DNA of 64,000 nucleotides from Sipunculus nudus (lineage: Eukaryota; Annelida; Sipuncula; Golfingiida; Sipunculidae). The translations under genes were made by a program, and so were the position numbers. Below, one piece after another: positions 25,578-39,199 of this stretch. The notes under the pieces are model-generated. The model saw only the letters and a list, made by a program, of their open reading frames with translations, searched no databases and had not been told where the DNA came from. The stretch spans positions 25,657,479 to 25,721,478 of the forward strand of contig CM049321.1 in the NCBI GenBank assembly GCA_026874595.1. The letters are read 5' to 3'. Within the stretch, counting starts at the first letter, position 1, and each line of letters begins with the position of its first letter.

Positions 25578-25899
25578 CTTTTTTATCGGCGACAGTGTCC
25601 CGGAAGTAGGAACTCGGACGATCAGAAAACAAATGCCCTCGTCTTCCAAATGTTTCTGTGATCACATTAAGTCCATTTAATACAACGACCAAGCTCTCTC
25701 CGAAGTAAACTGATGACACCTCCCCGTACGAGTCCTTCAGTTCCGTCAGACGTTTACGAATATCTCCCGTGAGAAAGGGAAAGGAACCAATGACAGGCAA
25801 TAGAGGTAACCCCGGAGGGAGATTCCGGGGGCGGCTGAAGTACCACCAAGTGGTCAGCAGTAGAACTGCTAAGGCCAAAACGCTCCACACCGGCAACAT
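25578..25899 (-). CDS. Cytochrome P450 (CYP2-clan) first exon, copy 4, intact
   Basis: Open exon encoding the N-terminus of a microsomal monooxygenase. I take the start at ATG 25,899 (MLPVWSVLALAVLLLTTWWYF), since this gives a normal ER signal-anchor directly before the SRPRN stop-transfer residues. An in-frame ATG 12 codons upstream (MYLGTQLIFF) is possible but less typical. Residues about 1 to 20 are the anchor, about 25 to 40 the Pro-rich hinge (NLPPGLPLLPVIGSFP), then the start of the catalytic fold with YGEVSSVYFG, VVLNGLNVI and SDRPSSYF. The exon ends AAG|GTAATA at 25,578, phase 1. The Cys heme loop, I-helix and ExxR lie in later exons, none seen in the window. It could be one of several alternative first exons of a gene to the left, or an orphan. 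It encodes the same residues as copy 5. Confidence 0.72.
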
Positions 25900-28800
25900 C
25901 TTGATAAAAAAAATGAGTTGTGTGCCGAGATACACCGTGTTTTTGCGCAGTAAAAAGTGTGAATCCGATCTTTATACATGGATGATTTTAGCGACAAAGA
26001 AAGGATTTGGGTTACTGCGCATGTGATTCATACTGAATGAATGAATGTATGAATGCTTTTGATTTCAGACACATGCATTGGTCTATATATTGATGATTAT
26101 TATGAAAATATTACAGGAAATAATAGTGCAATAGTCTAAAGACTTGCATGTAAATGAAGGTGACTATAACATGTTCATTAATTTGTGGCAATAGAAGTAA
26201 ATCTATAGCAATCAGAATGTAGAAGACAAATACAGTATATACAGGCATGATTTAATCAATATCACAAAATAACTCATGGTATAGACATACAAATTGTCAA
26301 CATTATTTATGCGTGTTATCAGCGAATGTCGTGCTTTTCGTAACAGGCCCTTAAAGGAAGTGGCTCTCCTGGTTAACAAAAATTTCGGATGCACTACACC
26401 CTTTAGGCAGAAACAATAAACTCCTAAAGGCATCATCGTATGCTATTGTTACTTTTAGGGTCAGTATACACATACCGCACATTCAATAATGAGACGTGGG
26501 CGAAGAATCACTTGCACGCTTTGCAAAGAGCAACTAAAAAACTTAGCCGTGGGATCTCTGACTCCATGTTGTGAAAATTCAACCAATTCGTGTCTATGAA
26601 AAATAATAAAGCCGGTGATATATTACCAGGTTTAAACAATTAACCTGACTGGAGTTTTTTTTTCTGTGGGGGGGGGGCGTGTTATAAATAACCAAGACCG
26701 CTTCATATGCACCAGTTCTCATAACGCGGATCTAGAAGAGGGGGGAGTTTTTTTTTTATTATTTTTGTTGCTCCTTGCATAGCGTGCGAGTGATTCTTTC
26801 GCCGAAGTGTCATTATTGAATGTGCGGTATTCAATAAATACAGGTAAAAGGCCCCTACAATTGCTTGTTCACCCGGCGCTGTACTCCAGCGGTCTTGACC
26901 AAGATTGCCTGGGCAACCGCTGTATACAATTATGGCGGATCACATGGACCAGTACGTCACCCAAGAATGACGCCTATTCACCAAACACGTGCTTTAACCA
27001 GGGCACGTGGTATTGAGTTTGCCTCGCAGTGGCTCACTCCTAATTATATAACTTTGGTAAGGACTTGACGCTATCCGACCCTGCGCTTCATATGATCAAG
27101 CTGAACTTTTGTATAGTAATGATATCTAGTATTTTGATCACTGCGTGTACAGGTACTTAATGTCTGCGGGCTATAAAGCAGGATTCCAATGTTGTCCTGA
27201 AAAGAAGACAGAGACGTGGGTAGGACCAGTTGTGGTTCACTTGTCACATGAGTAGACATGACACCATTTTTTCATGCATGCGATACATTAATCTTGTAAA
27301 ATGTGTCCGTTAAGTAGTATTTTTCCGATGAACCTTGCATGCGTATCCTAACCACGTGACATCTGTTGACGTCACAGGTTCGAGCTGAAACCTTATAATC
27401 ATGACAGGTGCCAATCCTTGTGCAAAGAAAACATTTACACCGATAAAGGATTCCGGAAGGAAACATGGTTCTAGATTGAACTATGTGCGTTCTTAAAATA
27501 AAATTAAGGAATCACTTTTTCTTAAATTGCATAATATGTAAGGAATCTGTTTTTTGTTTTGTTTTTTTAGCATGAAATCCAATATTTCTGCAGATCTGGT
27601 TCATTCAATCCGTTGTAAACATCCAGGGATAACAAAAACAAAATATTTATTGATTGAGTACCTAATCTAGAATATCCAAAACACCAACTGTTAGTCACAC
27701 CGGGTGAGTTCGCAGTGTTGAAACCAAATCATCATTCTCTCTCCCTCTCTCTCTCCCTCCCCCCCCCCCTTCCGGATCTCCTTACGCCGAGGGTTTCCCA
27801 TTAACCATCAGTTTCTCAATCTCTTTTATTTCCAACACATGGAACACAATGTTATGAAAAACAATCAAGACAGTTATCAGAAGCGGATCGAGGGAGGGGG
27901 GATCAAGGGGGTCCGGACCCCTGCCCCCCTTTCAGCCGCCGCATCATTTCTTAGGGGTTTCAGACCTATTTATGCGGCCTGGGCCCAATGTCCTGGGGAC
28001 ATTTTTAAGCTTTAGACATCAGTCATCCTAGGTTTGACCCTTCCGTTTTATGACGTGAAAGAGGTTCGGGATATGATGTATAATCAACTATAAACAACAG
28101 AAGTGGAAAAGACAAAAGTAACATACGATGGTAAATTCGTCCGGGCTGATTGATTATTATCTTAATGCTGCTTTAAAGATAATATCTTTAAACAAATCTG
28201 AAGTTACTTTTAACCTTTTTTAAACGTTAGAACATTTTAACTAAGTAGGACTTTTCCTTATTATTGTCTGTTCCAAAAGAAGCCCATTGACATATCACGG
28301 TTATTCTCATGAACTTTTTGACTCCGCCAGGTTGGTACGCGTTCATTCCCGTTCGTGTGTGTCTTTGCTTGTTTGTGTATGTGTGTTTGTTTACAACATA
28401 ACCCACGTAATCATGAACGGAAACTTATGAAATTTTCAGGGAATTTAGGAAATGGGCAAGGAAAAAATCAATTTTTGTGTGCATCAAGCATCTTCTCCGG
28501 CTTCTGGAGCGTCATCAAGGAATATTCACGAATGTACGAGCCACTTATGCACGAATGAAACTGGGAATATGGACCAGAACATTAGTGAATGCAGACAAGG
28601 TCTAGCCTCATCAGTGTTCCCCGGCCACCTGTTCAGGTCACGGTCGAACGCCGAGCATATAGGACTGTGGCCATGACAATATGACACTCAGGCCTTCTAA
28701 AATAACTGATAGGGGCCTGTGAGTCATGATGCAAGTCATATTAGAACACCCATTATTAAAGTCGGATAACAATATTTGCTATGTGGTAGCATTCTACATC

Positions 28801-31681
28801 AAAGGCTTATATTGTCGTGTTATATTTGCAATATGATTATAAAAAACGTTGTTTCATTAAACATTAATCACATTACCGACCTTCTTTCTTTCCCGTGGCA
28901 CTGATTCACACAAAGCTGTCACGCAATAATGACGGACGCAGAGAAAAAAGTAGAACCAGCCTCGATATTAATAAATGCTTCTTAATAAACGTAAAACAAC
29001 AGTGAATGTAATATTTATTATTTTTCCCAACAGAATAACGTCACTTTATGTTTTTCTTCAGAAACTGACAGTTCAACAAGCAGATGAAAATTTAAAAAAA
29101 AAGTACTGTTAAAAAATGGCGTGCACATCTGCATGTACTAGAATTGATGCGGACCAAATAGCTTGTACTGCCACCCCAACGTCTTCAGTTAATTAGAATA
29201 TGACGTTTGAGAGGCAGCCTGCCGCTACTAGGACTGACGATGTGTCCAGTGTGTTTTCAAAGCGTTTTTGAAACTTGTTCTCCGATGGCGGAGGAATGTA
29301 TCCTCTGAGATGTAAATTTCTGGTTTCATACGTTTTGCGATAGGGCCGAATAAACATGGCTTCCCTTGCAACCAAAGACTCTCTTTGCACCATGTGCTGT
29401 ACACGCACATGGCCCAGACCTAGGCCAAATCACCTGTATAACGAAGTGCCGACTTTGACCAAAAGCAGGCATACTGGTAACGCCTTATTTAGCCTTCCCT
29501 GACACCTTCAGTTCGTTGCTGCAGTGAGTACAGTTTTTAAAGCCGAGGATAGTTATGTCTTAGAAGTGCGGCGAGATATTTAGATTTAATTATTTGTTAC
29601 TTTGCCTATAAAAAAGACTTGTATAATTTTTTTTTAATTTTTAAAGTAATATGTGTAGCCGCAACAATTTGTACCAACACAACTATGAATGGAATGCGGG
29701 TACATACGCCATCCATGTATGAAGTTAAACTGGTGGACCACAGAGTCGTCTATTTTGAGTATTGTGTTTTAGCTCTTTCGGGTTTTTTTTGTATTTATGT
29801 TTGCTACTAAAATGCGTAAAATAATCATTCCATGTACCGATGGCGTTACTCATTGTCAGCTCTTATGTAAAGAATGGGCTAGAAAGCCGCAGATTAGTTA
29901 TATGTGATGCCGGAAGGTGGCAGTACCTGTAATAAGCGGTGGGCCAGACAAGAGCAAGTTTGATGGCTCTCAAAGCGCGGGAGGAGGGGGGGGGGGGTCA
30001 TAAAGAATTAACCGTTGCATCGACCTGGCCGGTCTTGCTGTGTGACTGAGCTTTTCTTGCCAGTAGCAGACCGCTGGACATTTGTCAACGTTGTGAGAAC
30101 GACTTGCTGATAACAAGTTTCATGAAATATACTAGATATATCTCCCTACCCCAGCACTTAGATTGGCCCAGTGGGTTCAGCTGATAAAACATTAAAATTA
30201 ATCCCACTGTGAGGGCCAACAAATTTGTATTCGCTGTTTCGGAACGCTTAGGACAGGCTTGCCTGAAATATTGAAATATTTAAAAATCCTAACATGCTCA
30301 ATATCTAGGAAACTATTAACGTATTACAGTTTATTTTAACAGTGCACGATGTTGGGCGTCCGACTAAAAAAAATTTAGACAATAAAGCATATTATAAAGC
30401 ATATTATTCTATCTTTCCCAGGTTCAACAATCTTTTTTTTCAATTTTCAACTTTTTGCAATGCATTTTTGCATTGTTCATAAGAAAACAGTTAGCCATCA
30501 CAATAAATTCCTGATGCTAAACCTGCGTAGAAAATGGAATTATTTGTGTTTTCTATTGTATCCATTCCAAAGAGACGTCGATTTTTAATGTCATTTTTTT
30601 ACGAACTAGGTCCTTTAATGAAGCATGGGTTTCTTTTGTTTCTTACACTGAAAATGTTTAAAAATAAGACATGCCTATAACTTATTAAAACAAAAATTAT
30701 TTGAGAAGTACTAATTAAATATTAATTGAGTCTTAAATGTAGAACTAATTACGCTAAGCACACGTCTATGTTAAAGAACATACTAAAGCCCAAGTTTTAT
30801 GTTAAATGACATAAGTGTTATTCCAGTCTATTTATGAATTAAAATATCAGTTATGCATTTCCGAGAAGCCTTCAAAATAAGTCTTACATATGCTGGTCCG
30901 ATCCACTGGATCGACCAAAAGCATCTATCAGTTTAAATAATTGTACAAGCAGTACATGGCGAGGCATTTTTCCTCTGTCATTATTTATCTGTGTAGTAGT
31001 TATCTATACTGTTGTCGTAATTTCTGATATGATTATCGCAAATCACAATCTTAAATATTTAAGTTAATTTTTGATGAGGCTTCGTATTCAATTTTATTCA
31101 GTCAATGTTCGTGTGTATAGTTCTATGAATTGATTTGTATATTATTGTGTATATATTATCATGTATATGAAAACTGTCGAATGGGAATAATATGAGCAAG
31201 CCAGTTAAAGCCATTCTAAAGACAAACTCATTTTCCCACGTGTAGGGAATTTTGTAGAGAATACAATGAGTACTCCTTCCATTCCTGAACACTTAATAAT
31301 GTCATGTCATTCCTGAGAGTGAAATTCTCTGTATGAATTTAGAAACTACATGTTTCATTTTTTCACTCGACGAATAATTTATTACAACATGCAATATTTT
31401 TTTAAAGGTGTTCATATCATTACCCGGTTGAGATTTTAGTTGATCTGTATAACCATATCGTGAATACGACCACTTTGACAGGCCCCGCGAGTTGACGTGT
31501 TATCGGGATTTTACTGTAGTGAGTAATACATCTCTTATGAAACTGCACGAGGTTGTACATTTTATCTAGTTCTATATGAGCTCAGTTCAGTTCACATTGA
31601 CACCGTTATATACAAACAGGACCACCAGCATATATCAACATGACCACCAATAAATATCAAACATGACTACTGCTGTGATAT

Positions 31682-31770
31682 GCGATGGACGAACATCATC
31701 GCTTTCCTTAAACGTATCCGCGTAAAACATGCGGATACGTTTAAGGAAAGCGATGATGTTCGTCCATCGC
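31682..31770. repeat. Long perfect hairpin (40-bp arms, 9-nt loop), U4
   Basis: Arms 31,682 to 31,721 and 31,731 to 31,770 are perfect reverse complements with loop GTAAAACAT. It is the counterpart of the U3 hairpin, 8,957 bp further on, and lacks the single mismatch present there. Confidence 0.92.
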
Positions 31771-33160
31771 TTTGCGAAGATAACCATAATGATCAAGGTT
31801 TTGTAGTTGATCGAGGTTTGTGTGTCCGGAGGTGACTTATCAGGCCAATCATGGCACGGAAGAACCTGACACATGTTGGACACACGTGATCGGTGGTTGT
31901 TGTTGAGTTAGTTGCCATCCTCGCCTTGCGGACCTCACGTTACCTCTTGGACTCCGCTAGACGTGCTATCTCAACATCTCCTGCACCTTTGTGTTCAGCT
32001 ACACGCCATGCTGATCGATCCTAGGCTCTACTTTCCCATGTATCCGTGTTGATGGTTAGTTTTATTTCTGTGATGCTTTGAGACTGTCCTTTAGCGCCTC
32101 CACTGACCTCCAATGGATCTTTTGCCAGGCACCAATTATCCATACAAAAAGTTTTTTTGGGCGTCTTGTATCGGGCATGCCCAAACATGACCTGCAAATC
32201 GAACCTGGGATCCATGAAAGATGATGGAGATTGATGGGAGGTTGGCACGTATTAGTACCCCAGTGTCTATAACGTTATCTTGCCATCTAATGTTCATCAG
32301 TCGACGGAGTCAGGTATAAGTGGTTCAGTTGTTTGGCATGTCTTGCATACACAGGACATGTCTCGATGCCATACTGCAGGATAGTGAGGACTACTGCCTT
32401 TAAGGATGGATGTTCATGGCTGCCAGACTTTTGAGCGGAGTCTACCAACAGCAATGGTGAGTTTTGCTTCTCTGCTGTTGACAGCATCATGTATGTTTAC
32501 TTTCTTTGAAAATGCGCTGCCCAAGTGTGTGAATTTCTCTACCATCCTCAGATTTGATCTATGCACCAAGATGGAGGGTTCATCATATTGCTGTCCTGGT
32601 GCTGGTTGGTGCATCACTCCAGCCTTCTTTATGCTGATGGTAAGCCCGAAGTTCTCACATGCACGGGAAAACCAGTCAATGTTGTGCTGCATCCCTGATC
32701 CTGAAGATACGTTCAGGGTGCAGTCTTTAGAAAAGAGAAAGTCACAGATGATGGCTTTCCTGACTTTTTTTCCCGACGCATTTAGCATCCCTGATCCTGA
32801 AGATACATTCAGGGTGCAGTCTTTAGAAAAGAGAAAGTCACAGATGATGGCTTTCCTGACTTTTTTTCCTGACGCATTTAGTCTCCTGCGATTGAGGAGC
32901 TTTCCATCTGTGCGGTGCCTGACACCGACTGCAAGATCATCCTTTTTAAAAGCATCAATTTGCATGACAGAAAATATCATGCTGCCCAGTGTTGGAGCTA
33001 GAACGCAGCCTTGTTTTACGCCGTTGCTTACTGGGAAGTCGGAAGATGCCTCACCATCATCGAGGACGTGAGCAATCATGCCTTCGTCAAACTGGCGGAT
33101 GATGGTGATGAACCGGTCAGGACATCCAAACTTAATCTTCAGCGTTAAGATTACTGAAGA
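31731..33160 (-). pseudogene. LINE reverse transcriptase relic with open RT frame (U4)
   Basis: Near-identical to the U3 relic. The frame is open from 33,265 to 32,414 (283 codons), with the 96-bp in-frame duplication (32,691/32,787), two FLFSKDCTLN boxes, VSNGVKQGCVLAPTL, VMHQPAPG and a broken C-terminus leading to the zinc finger and 3' tail. The translation differs from U3 at only one residue I noticed (KKVN for KKEN). It lacks the endonuclease, the upstream RT half and the catalytic Asp, so it is dead. Its open frame reflects recent copying rather than function. Confidence 0.8.
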
Positions 33161-34533
33161 AACGTTCCTCACAGATGATGTCATCTTGATACATTCAAGT
33201 CCCTGAATATACCCACGAACGACAATATTCAGTGTTACTTTAGTTTCGCGGGAATCGGTAGACATTCATCGCCGGATTATCCGTCCGTCGGCAATTGCGA
33301 TTTCCAATCTTTAGTCTGTTATAGAGGCATGTACGTGCCGTCCTCAGAGATTGACGCTCTAAGTTCAGTAATATCGTCTCTCAGCTGTTTCAGACACAGA
33401 AAGAAAGACCCGCCTCTCGACCACTGACAGCCATTAGACTACACCTAACTTGTAATCAGATCCTCTTCTCCATGGCCTATATACGCCCGCTTTCGTCACA
33501 AGTCCAGTCCGTCTTCTGACTAATCATCTCACAGAACTAAACGGCTTGTCATTAAATGTATGGAAACTAAAATGGACACGCCTCCATAGAGCAAACCCTG
33601 AGTAAAAGCAAAATAAGCAGGCGCGACGCCTTTAATGTCTACAATAAACAATTTTGCCATAGGGACCGTCTAGACATAAACCGTTTCCAACGGAATAAAC
33701 CTCTACTTAAATTAACATCAAATGAGGCACTTGTGTTGTTTAAACTAAGTTCTCATGCCAACATCTAAACATACCATCGATATTAATGAACAATAAATTA
33801 TAAAAAGTCGGTCCTGTGACCCTAAACCCTGATCTCATGACCCCAAAATTTTACATTAGTTGTGGTCAAGTTTGAAACCAATATTTCAATCCAAATTTGA
33901 GTTCTGATCGGGAAATTAATATGTGGACTGAAGGCCCACGTGACCTTGGCCTTTGACCTTATTACCTCAGAATCCATAAGTTTCTTTCAATATTGGCAAG
34001 TGAGCAATATCTGAAGGATTGAAGGTTTGGGATTAAAAGTTTTGCTTGAAATATATCTACAATGGTTTTAAAGATTTGAGTCCTGTGGCCATGGCCTTTG
34101 ACCTCATGACGCCAGGGGTTCTTACATTATTGGTGGATCATATATAAGTCAAGTTTGAAACCAATATGTCAATCAAACTGGAATTATCATTGGGGAAACA
34201 CATTTGACGGATATAAAGACGAACAGACGTCTGAAGACAGAAGGATGGACAAGGTGATTAATATAGGGCATCTACTTATTCAAGCAAGGACATAATAAAC
34301 ATAAGGTTTCGGGAAACAGATGAAACTATAGCTGCGAATCTGATAGTACAAATGCAATTTGGTAACTCAAAATAAAGAAACAAAATGCATAAAAATAGAA
34401 ACAATACAGGTGGCGCCTCCCTGTTAACTAACGGACAGACAGACGGACGACCGACAAAGAGTGACCACTATATCTCAAATGACTTTCAGTGGTTGAGCTA
34501 AAATTCAGACACAAATATATGTGGAAATATTAC

Positions 34534-34855
34534 CTTTTTTATCGGCGACAGTGTCCCGGAAGTAGGAACTCGGACGATCAGAAAACAAATGCCCTCGTCT
34601 TCCAAATGTTTCTGTGATCACATTAAGTCCATTTAATACAACGACCAAGCTCTCTCCGAAGTAAACTGATGACACCTCCCCGTACGAGTCCTTCAGTTCC
34701 GTCAGACGTTTACGAATATCTCCCGTGAGAAAGGGAAAGGAACCAATGACAGGCAATAGAGGTAACCCCGGAGGGAGATTCCGGGGGCGGCTGAAGTACC
34801 ACCAAGTGGTCAGCAGTAGAACTGCTAAGGCCAAAACGCTCCACACCGGCAACAT
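34534..34855 (-). CDS. Cytochrome P450 (CYP2-clan) first exon, copy 5, intact
   Basis: Open exon with the same translation as copy 4: start ATG ending at 34,855, anchor MLPVWSVLALAVLLLTTWWYF, hinge NLPPGLPLLPVIGSFP, then YGEVSSVYFG and SDRPSSYF, donor AAG|GTAATA at 34,534, phase 1. It encodes the ER membrane anchor and first part of a CYP2-clan monooxygenase. This is the rightmost, hence most upstream, copy for a minus-strand gene. The remaining exons are not in the next several kb to its left, where only unit DNA and the U4 LINE relic occur. Because all five copies end in the same phase, any could in principle splice to one shared exon 2 left of the window. Whether it is used cannot be told from sequence. 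Confidence 0.72.
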
Positions 34856-36693
34856 CTTGATAAAAAAAATGAGTTGTGTGCCGAGATACACCGTGTTTTT
34901 GCGCAGTAAAAAGTGTGAATCCGATCTTTATACATGGATGATTTTAGCGACAAAGAAAGGATTTGGGTTACTGCGCATGTGATTCATACTGAATGAATGA
35001 ATGTATGAATGCTTTTGATTTCAGACACATGCATTGGTCTATATATTGATGATTATTATGAAAATATTACAGGAAATAATAGTGCAATAGTCTAAAGACT
35101 TGCATGTAAATGAAGGTGACCATAACATGTTCATTAATTTGTGGCAATAGAAGTAAATCTTTGGCAATCAGAATGTAGAAGACAAATACAGTATATACAG
35201 GCATGATTTAATCAATATCACAAAATAACTCATGGTATAGATATACAAATTGTCAACATTATTTATGCGTGTTATCAGCGAATGTCGTGCTTTTAGTAAC
35301 AGGCCCTAAAAGGAAGTGGCTCTCCTGGTTACAACATTTCGGATGCACTACACCATTTAGGCAGAAACAATAATCATCATCGTATGCTATTGTTTTTTTT
35401 AAGGATACACATACCGCACATTCAATAACGAGACGTGGGCGAAGAATCACTCGCACGCTATGCAAAGAGCAACTAAAAAACTTAGCCCGGGGATCTCTGA
35501 CTCCATGTTGTGAAAATTCAACCAATTCGAGTCTATGAAAAATAATGAAAAACAAAAGCGGGTGATACATTAGCAGGTTTAAACAATTAACCTGACTGGA
35601 TTTTTTTTTGGGGGGGGGGGATGTTATAAATAACCAAGACCGCTTCATATGCACCAGTTCTCATAACGTGGATCTAGAAGAGGGGGGTTAAAAAGCCGAT
35701 AGTAGCTGACCCCCGGGCTAAGTTTTTTTTTGTTGCTCATTGCATAGCGTGCAAGTAATTCCTTCGCCCACGTTTCATTATTGAATGTGCGGTATTCAAT
35801 AAATACAGATAAAAGGCCCCTACAATTGCTTGTTCACCCGGCGCTGTACTCCAGCGGTCTTGACCAAGATTGCCTGGGAAACCGCTGTATACAATCATGG
35901 CGGACCACATGGACCAGTACGTCACCCCAGAATGACGCCTATTCACCAAACACGTGCTTAAACCAGGGCACGAGGTATTGAGTTTACCTCGCAGTGGCTC
36001 ACTCCTAACTATATAACTTGGTAAGGACTTGACGCTATCCGACCCTGCGCTTCATATGATCAAGCTGAACTTTTGTATAATAATGAAATCTAGTAATTTG
36101 ATAACTGCGTGTACAGGAACTTAATGTCCGCGGGCTATAAAGTAGGATTCGCATGTTGCCCTGAAAAGAAGACAGAGAAGTGGGTAGGACTAGACGTGGG
36201 TCACTTGTCACATGAGTAGACATGACACCATTATCATGCATGTGATCCATTAATCTTGTCCAATGTGTTCGTTAAGTAGTATTTTTCCGATGAACCTTGC
36301 ATGTGTATCCTAACCACGTGACATCTGTTGACGTCACAGGTTCGAGCTGAAACCTTATAATCATGACACGTGCCAATCCTTGTGCAAAGTGAAACATTTA
36401 CACTGATAAAGGACCGGAAGGAAACATGGTTCTACATTGAACTATGTGCGTTCTTAAAATAAAATTAAGAAATCACCTTTTCCTAAATTGCAAAACATGT
36501 AAGGAAACTGTTTTTTGTTCTTTTTTGTTTTTTTTTTACCATGAAATCCAATATTTCTGGTTCATTCAATCCGTTGTAAACATCCAGGGATAACAAAAAC
36601 AAAATATTTATTGATTGAGTACCAAATCTAGAATATGCAAAACACCAACTATTAGTCACACTGGCTCAGTTCGCAGTATTGAAACCAAAGCAC

Positions 36694-36697
<4 letters not shown>

Positions 36698-36746
<49 letters not shown>

Positions 36747-36761
36747 CCCCCCCCCCCCCCC
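36698..36761 (+). repeat. (CT)n microsatellite followed by C18
   Basis: About 46 bp of CT dinucleotides (36,698 to 36,743) run straight into 18 C. It sits at the place of the poly-C tract in U1 and U3. U4 has an intermediate CT/C mixture at 27,736 to 27,769. Confidence 0.95.
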
Positions 36762-39199
36762 TTTCCGGATCTCCTTACGCCGAGGGTCTCTCATTAACCA
36801 TCAGTTTTCAGTCTCTTTGATTTCCAATACATGAAAGACAATGTTTAGAAAAACAATCATGACAGTTATCAGAAGCGGATCTCGGGGGGGGGGGGGGGGG
36901 TCAAGGGGATCCGGACCCCTTCAGCCGCCGCATCATTTTTTAGGGGTTTCAGACCTATTTTTGCTGCCTGGGCCCAATATTTTATGGTCCTGGGGATATG
37001 TTTAAGCTTTAGTCATCAGTCCTCCTAGGTTTGACCCTTCCTTATTATGACTTGAAAGAGGTTTGAGGATATAATGTATAATCAACTATAAACAACAGAA
37101 GTGGAGAGGACAAGAGTAACATGCGATGGTAAATTCGTCCGGGCTGATTGATCATTATTTTAATGCTGCTTTTAAGATAACATCTTCAAACAAATCTGAA
37201 GCTAATTTTAACCTTTTTTAAACGTTAGAACATTTTAACTAAGTAGGACTTTTCCTTATTATTGTCTGTTCCAAAAGAAGCCCATTGAAATATCACGGTT
37301 ATTCTTATGATCTTTTTGACTCCGCCAGGTGGGTACGCGTTCATTCTCGTTCGTGTGTGTCTTTGCAAGTTTGGATAAGTGTGTTTGTTAACAACATAAC
37401 CCTGGTAATCATGAACGGAATCTTATGCAATTTCCAGGGAATTTAGGAAAGTGGCAAGGAAAAACTCAATTTTTGTGTGCATCAAGCATCTTCTCCGGAT
37501 TCTGGAGCGTCATCAAGGAATATTCACGAATGTACGAGGCACTTATGCACGAATGAAATTGGGAATATGGACCAGGACATAAATGAATGCAGACAAGGTC
37601 TAGCTTCACCAGTGTTCTCCGCCCACTTGTTCAGGTCACGGTCGAACGCCAAGCAACTCGGACTGTACCCATGACAATATGACACTCAGGCCTTCTAAAA
37701 TAACTGATAGGGGCCTGTGAGTCGTGATGCAAGTCATAATAGAACACCCATTTTTTTAGGTAGGATAACAATATTTGCTGTGTGGTACCATTTGACATCA
37801 GTGGCTTATATTGTCGTGTTATATTTGCTAAATAATGATGAAAAAAAAGTTGTTACATTAAACATTAATTACATTACCGACCTTCTTTCTTTCCCGTGGC
37901 ACTGATTCACACAAAGCTGTCAAGCAATAATGACGGACGCAGAGAAAAAAGTAGAACCAGCCTAGATATTAATAAATGCTGCATAAATATACGTAATACA
38001 ACAGTGAATGTAATGTTTATTATTTTTCCCAACAGAATAACGTCACTTTATGTTTTTCTTCGGAAACTGACAGTTCAACAAGCAGATGAAAATGAAAAAA
38101 AGTACTGTTAAAAAATGGCGTGCACATCTTCATGTACTAGAATTGATGCTTGTATTGCCACCCAAACGTCTTCAGATAATTAGAACATGACGTTTGAGTG
38201 ACAGCCTGCCTCTTCTCGGACAGACCATATGTCCAGTTTGTTTTCAAATCGATTTTGAAACTTGTGCTCTGATGGCGGAGGAATGTATCCACTGGGATGT
38301 AAATTTCTGGTTTCATACGTTTTGCGACAGGGTCGAAGAAACATGGCTTCCCTTGCAACCAAAGACTCTCTTTGAACCATGTGCTGTACACGCATATGGC
38401 CCAGACCTAGGCCAAATCACCTGTATAACGAAATGCCGTCTTTGTCCCCAAGTCTACGCCATATAGCCTTCTCTCAAACTTTCGGTTCGACACTGCAGCG
38501 GGCACAGTTATAAAGCCGAGGATCATTATGTGTTAGAAGTGCGGCGAGATGTTTAGATTCTATTAGTTGTTACGTTGCCCATAGAGAAATGTTATAGTTT
38601 TTTATTTTTAAAGTAATACGTGTAGCCGGAACAATTTGTACCAACACGGCTATATAACTGGAATGCGAATACATATGCCATCCATGTATGAAGTTAATCT
38701 GGAATACCACAGAGTCGTCTGTTTTGAGTACTGTGCTTTTGCCCTATCGGGCCTTTAGTATTAAATGTTTGCTACTAAAATGCATCTATTAAAAAGCATT
38801 TCATGAACCGAATACGTTAGTCAGTGTCAGCTCTTATGTAATGAGTCGGTCAGAGAGCCCTTAATTAGTTAAATGAGTTGTCGTGAGGTGGCAGTTCCTG
38901 TTCTATGCGTTGGGTCACACAAGAACAAGTATGATGGCTCCGTCGGGGGGGGGGGGGGGGAGGGGGGGATATCATGAAGACTTACCCGCTGCATCGACAG
39001 GGCGAGTCTGACTGGGTGACTGAGATTTTCTTGCAAGTACCAGACCGCTGAGCATCTCTCAACGTTGTGAGAACGACCTTCTGACTACCACTTTTATGAA
39101 ATATACTACATATATGCCTGAATTATTGAAATACTTATCCTAATATGCTAAATAACTTGGAAACAAGTAACGTATTACTGTTGGACTTCCGGTTCAGTA

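Larger units (their letters stand above)
24272..33228. repeat. Tandem segmental duplication, unit U4
   Basis: Holds P450 copy 4 (open), the two unidentified conserved segments (about 28,430 to 28,680 and 29,110 to 29,560), the hairpin and a LINE relic. Landmarks fall 8,957 bp before their U5 equivalents at the left and 8,957 bp after their U3 equivalents at the right. About 660 bp present in U1 and U3 (matching 15,261 to 15,917) is deleted at 24,843; the same junction is in U5. From 29,600 to 31,680 there is only AT-rich unit DNA with no supportable gene. Confidence 0.88.

Noticed and set aside
25549-25935. P450 frame starting at MYLGTQLIFF and running past the donor to ISTYICV
   Set aside because: The residues after the AAG|GTAATA donor are intron read-through, and the upstream Met would place a second hydrophobic stretch before the normal anchor. 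The ATG at 25,899 fits better.
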